Shown here: in pieces, positions 28,886-31,347 of the stretch
Layout: each line of letters starts with the position of its first letter
How positions within the stretch are numbered: position 1 is the stretch's first letter
NCBI GenBank assembly: GCA_934650975.1
Contig: CAKUFW010000018.1
Location: forward strand, 1-31,347
DNA length: 31,347 nucleotides
Origin: an uncultured Collinsella sp.
Lineage (GTDB): Bacteria; Actinomycetota; Coriobacteriia; Coriobacteriales; Coriobacteriaceae
Direction: 5' to 3'
Program-made: the position numbers and the translations under genes
Notes under the pieces: generated by a model
Told to the model about the DNA's origin: nothing
Database searches by the model: none
The model's input: the letters and a program-made list of their open reading frames with translations, nothing else

Positions 28886-31347
28886 ATGGCACAGACCACG
28901 ACAGATACCGCCGCCAGCACCGTCTCCGGCGCCGGCGCTGCCAGCTCATTCTCGGGCGGCACGGGAACCGAGGCCGAGTTCGGCTCGCTCGGCGCGCTCT
29001 CCCCCACCTGGTGGGAGCCCGAGGACGGCAGCGAGCCCGAGCCGTGGCTCACGCCCGACCAGGCCTTCGAGCGCTTCTTTGAATGGACGAGCGAGCGCGG
29101 CATTGAGCTGTGGGACCACCAAGAAGAGGCCCTCATGGACCTAGCCGCCGGCGACCATGTCATTTTGGGAACGCCGACCGGCTCGGGTAAATCGCTTGTC
29201 GCGCTGGGCATGCTCTTTATGGGCATGGCGCAGGGCAAGCGCTGCTACTACACGGCCCCCATCAAAGCTCTAGTCAGTGAGAAGTTCTTTGACCTGGTGC
29301 AGGTGCTCGGCCGCGATAACGTCGGCATGATCACCGGCGACACGCATATCAACACCAAGGCGCCCGTCATCTGCTGCACGGCCGAGATCCTTGCCAACGA
29401 CGCGCTACGCGAGGGCGAAGACGCCGATGTGGGTTGCGTCGCCATGGACGAGTTCCATTACTTTGCCGACCCCGATCGCGGCTGGGCCTGGCAGGTGCCG
29501 CTGCTCACCCTGCCCCATACACAGTTTATGCTCATGAGCGCCACGCTCGGCGATGTCACCGCGATCGCTGCCTCGCTCGAGGAGCACACCGGCGCCATCT
29601 GCGACCTCGTAGTCGACGCTCCGCGCCCCGTGCCGCTGAGCTACGACTACGTGACGACCTCGCTCGAGGGCACCGTCGAGCTCGCGATGCGCCGCGGCGA
29701 GGCTCCGCTCTACATCGTGCACTTTAGCCAGGACGCCGCACTTGCCACGGCGCAATCGCTCGCCAACTTTGGCATCGCCAGCAAGGAGCAGCGCGAGGCC
29801 ATCAAGGAGGCTGCCAAGGGCACGAGTTTCTCGACCGCCTTCGGCAAGATTCTCAAGCGCCTGCTCGGCTGCGGCGTCGGCGTGCACCACGCCGGCATGC
29901 TGCCACGCTATCGTCTATTGGTCGAGCGCCTGGCGCAGCAGGGATTGCTGCCCGTCATCTGCGGCACCGATACGCTCGGCGTCGGCATCAACGTGCCCAT
30001 CCACACCGTGGTGCTCACCGCGCTCACCAAGTTCGACGGCTACAAGATGCGTCGCCTGCGTGCCCGCGAGTTCCATCAGATCGCCGGCCGCGCCGGTCGC
30101 TCGGGCTTTGACACCGAGGGCATGGTCATCGCCGAGGCACCGGAGCACGAGATCGAGAACGCCAAGCTCATGGCCAAGGCGGGCGACGACCCCAAAAAGC
30201 TCCGCAAGATTAAAAAGAAGAAGGCCCCCGAGGGCTTTATCACCTGGAACAAGCAGACCTTTGAGCGCCTGATCGAGACGCAGCCCGAAACGCTCAAGCC
30301 GCGTCTGCGCATCACGCACTCCATGGTGATCAGCGTGGTCGAGCAGGGCGGCGACGCCCGTGCCCGCGTGCACGATCTCATCGAGACAAGCCTGCAAACG
30401 CCCGAGGAAAAGGCCAAGCTCGAGGTTCGTGCCGACGAGATCTTCGCCACGCTCATCGACTCCGGCGTCGTCGTGCGCACCGAGGTGCCGCCCACACCCG
30501 ACGCTCCGGCTGACGCCACACCTGACATCGACTACGCGCTGACGGTCGACCTGCCCGAGGACTTTGCGCTCGATCAACCGCTTTCGCCGTTCCTTCTCGC
30601 CGCGCTGGAGCTGCTCGACCCCGAGAGTGAGACCTACACCATGGACCTTATCTCGATGGTTGAGGCGACGCTCGAGGACCCCAAACAGGTACTGCGCGCA
30701 CAGGAGCGCGCCGCACGTGATCGCGCCATGGCCGAGATGAAGGCCGACGGCGTCGAGTACGAGGAGCGCCTGGAGCGCATCCAAGATGTCACCTACGAAA
30801 AGCCGCTCGAGGACCTGCTCGATGCCGCCTTCGACAAGTACTGCCAGGAAGTGCCCTGGGCCAACGACTACCAGCTCTCGCCCAAGAGCGTCCTGCGCGA
30901 CATGCTGGAAAGCGCGAGCGACTTTAAGGGCTATATCCAAAAGCTCGGCATCGCCCGCTCCGAGGGCATTCTGCTGCGCTACCTAGCCGAGGCCTACCGC
31001 TCGCTCGATCGCACCGTGCCCATCGAGAAGCGCGACGAGCGCCTGCGTGACATCATTTCGTGGCTGGGCTTTGTGGTGCGCTCGGTCGACTCGAGTTTGG
31101 TGGACGAATGGGAGAACGCCGGCAGCCCGGCCGCACTCGACGCCGCGCCACCGCGGGGCGTCGACGAGGTCGTGGCCGATCGCCGCGGCTGCACGCTACT
31201 GGTACGCAACGCGCTGTTCCGCCGCGTGACCCTTGCAGCCCGCGAGCACGTCCGCGATCTGGGCGAGCTCGACGAGGACTGGGGCATGAGCGAGGTTCGC
31301 TGGCAAAAGGCACTCGACGCCTATCACGAACAGCACGAGGAAATCCT
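28886..31347 (+). CDS. Ski2-like DExH-box helicase with DUF3516-type C-terminus, 3'-truncated by the window
   Basis: The frame is open from ATG 28886 to the window end (820 codons, no stop). A low-complexity Ala/Gly/Ser N-terminus of about 50 residues precedes motif I GTPTGSGKS (Lys102), motif II MDEFHYF (Asp188), motif III MSATLGD near 217, GVGVHHAGMLPRYR near 330, TDTLGVGINVPI near 362 and motif VI HQIAGRAGRSG (Gln398). This is the Ski2/Mtr4-like SF2 layout. The C-terminal half, with LEDLLDAAFDKYCQEVPWANDY and AREHVRDLGELDEDW, matches the DUF3516 region of actinobacterial helicases. The likely role is RNA or DNA unwinding in processing or repair. The ribosome site (GAGAGAAAG) is weak. A TerB-associated helicase of another subfamily lies 7 kb upstream and is not a duplicate. 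Confidence 0.92.
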   Translation, partial: MAQTTTDTAASTVSGAGAASSFSGGTGTEAEFGSLGALSPTWWEPEDGSEPEPWLTPDQAFERFFEWTSERGIELWDHQEEALMDLAAGDHVILGTPTGSGKSLVALGMLFMGMAQGKRCYYTAPIKALVSEKFFDLVQVLGRDNVGMITGDTHINTKAPVICCTAEILANDALREGEDADVGCVAMDEFHYFADPDRGWAWQVPLLTLPHTQFMLMSATLGDVTAIAASLEEHTGAICDLVVDAPRPVPLSYDYVTTSLEGTVELAMRRGEAPLYIVHFSQDAALATAQSLANFGIASKEQREAIKEAAKGTSFSTAFGKILKRLLGCGVGVHHAGMLPRYRLLVERLAQQGLLPVICGTDTLGVGINVPIHTVVLTALTKFDGYKMRRLRAREFHQIAGRAGRSGFDTEGMVIAEAPEHEIENAKLMAKAGDDPKKLRKIKKKKAPEGFITWNKQTFERLIETQPETLKPRLRITHSMVISVVEQGGDARARVHDLIETSLQTPEEKAKLEVRADEIFATLIDSGVVVRTEVPPTPDAPADATPDIDYALTVDLPEDFALDQPLSPFLLAALELLDPESETYTMDLISMVEATLEDPKQVLRAQERAARDRAMAEMKADGVEYEERLERIQDVTYEKPLEDLLDAAFDKYCQEVPWANDYQLSPKSVLRDMLESASDFKGYIQKLGIARSEGILLRYLAEAYRSLDRTVPIEKRDERLRDIISWLGFVVRSVDSSLVDEWENAGSPAALDAAPPRGVDEVVADRRGCTLLVRNALFRRVTLAAREHVRDLGELDEDWGMSEVRWQKALDAYHEQHEEI

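Noticed and set aside
1..31347. CRISPR array, tRNA/rRNA genes, integrase or transposase
   Set aside because: No spaced direct-repeat array, no cloverleaf in the short intergenic gaps, and no protein with transposase or integrase motifs was seen.

Overview
The window looks like chromosome of a high-GC Coriobacteriia (Actinomycetota), most likely a Collinsella-like gut anaerobe. This rests on base composition, the single-chain PurL, the DUF3516-type Ski2-like helicase, and a lactate dehydrogenase/Etf module with a ferredoxin-fused EtfA. The genus is an inference. I see no rRNA, tRNA, CRISPR array, transposase or prophage.

Layout: 1-2625 is the 3' part of purL, followed by a strong terminator and an EamA transporter (2724-3659). 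Minus-strand genes then encode a membrane GGDEF protein (3761-4903), a KdgT-type permease (5091-6113) and an overlapping azlC-azlD pair (6256-7261). A plus-strand HD hydrolase (7389-8201) ends tail-to-tail on a minus-strand operon, lctD-lctB-lctC-like (8198-11823), which probably encodes a flavin-based electron-confurcating lactate dehydrogenase. A plus-strand run of five small genes (12169-15342) encodes mostly exported proteins of unknown function, including one with an LAxT-type sorting-like tail. A DUF554 membrane protein follows (15432-16148).

The most notable locus is 16336-21948. It encodes a TerB-N/TerB-C protein, a BrxD-like (DUF2791) ATPase and an Lhr/BrxHI-like SF2 helicase. Its composition and order match the anti-phage system Shango (sngABC). 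It is bracketed by intergenic repeats sharing the core TTTTTGGGAC: a 100-bp near-perfect palindrome upstream and a solitary 10-mer downstream. A related hairpin sits between the ATPase and helicase genes.

Downstream, on the minus strand, are a spermidine-synthase-fold protein abutting an Elp3-type radical SAM/GNAT tRNA-modification enzyme (21980-24760), then a DUF4097 protein with its membrane-anchored HTH regulator (24857-26478). On the plus strand are a class I methyltransferase (26746-27618), a TrmB-family tRNA methyltransferase with an altered signature motif (27736-28575), a 123-bp palindromic element (28641-28763), and a Ski2-like DExH helicase that runs off the window (28886 onward).
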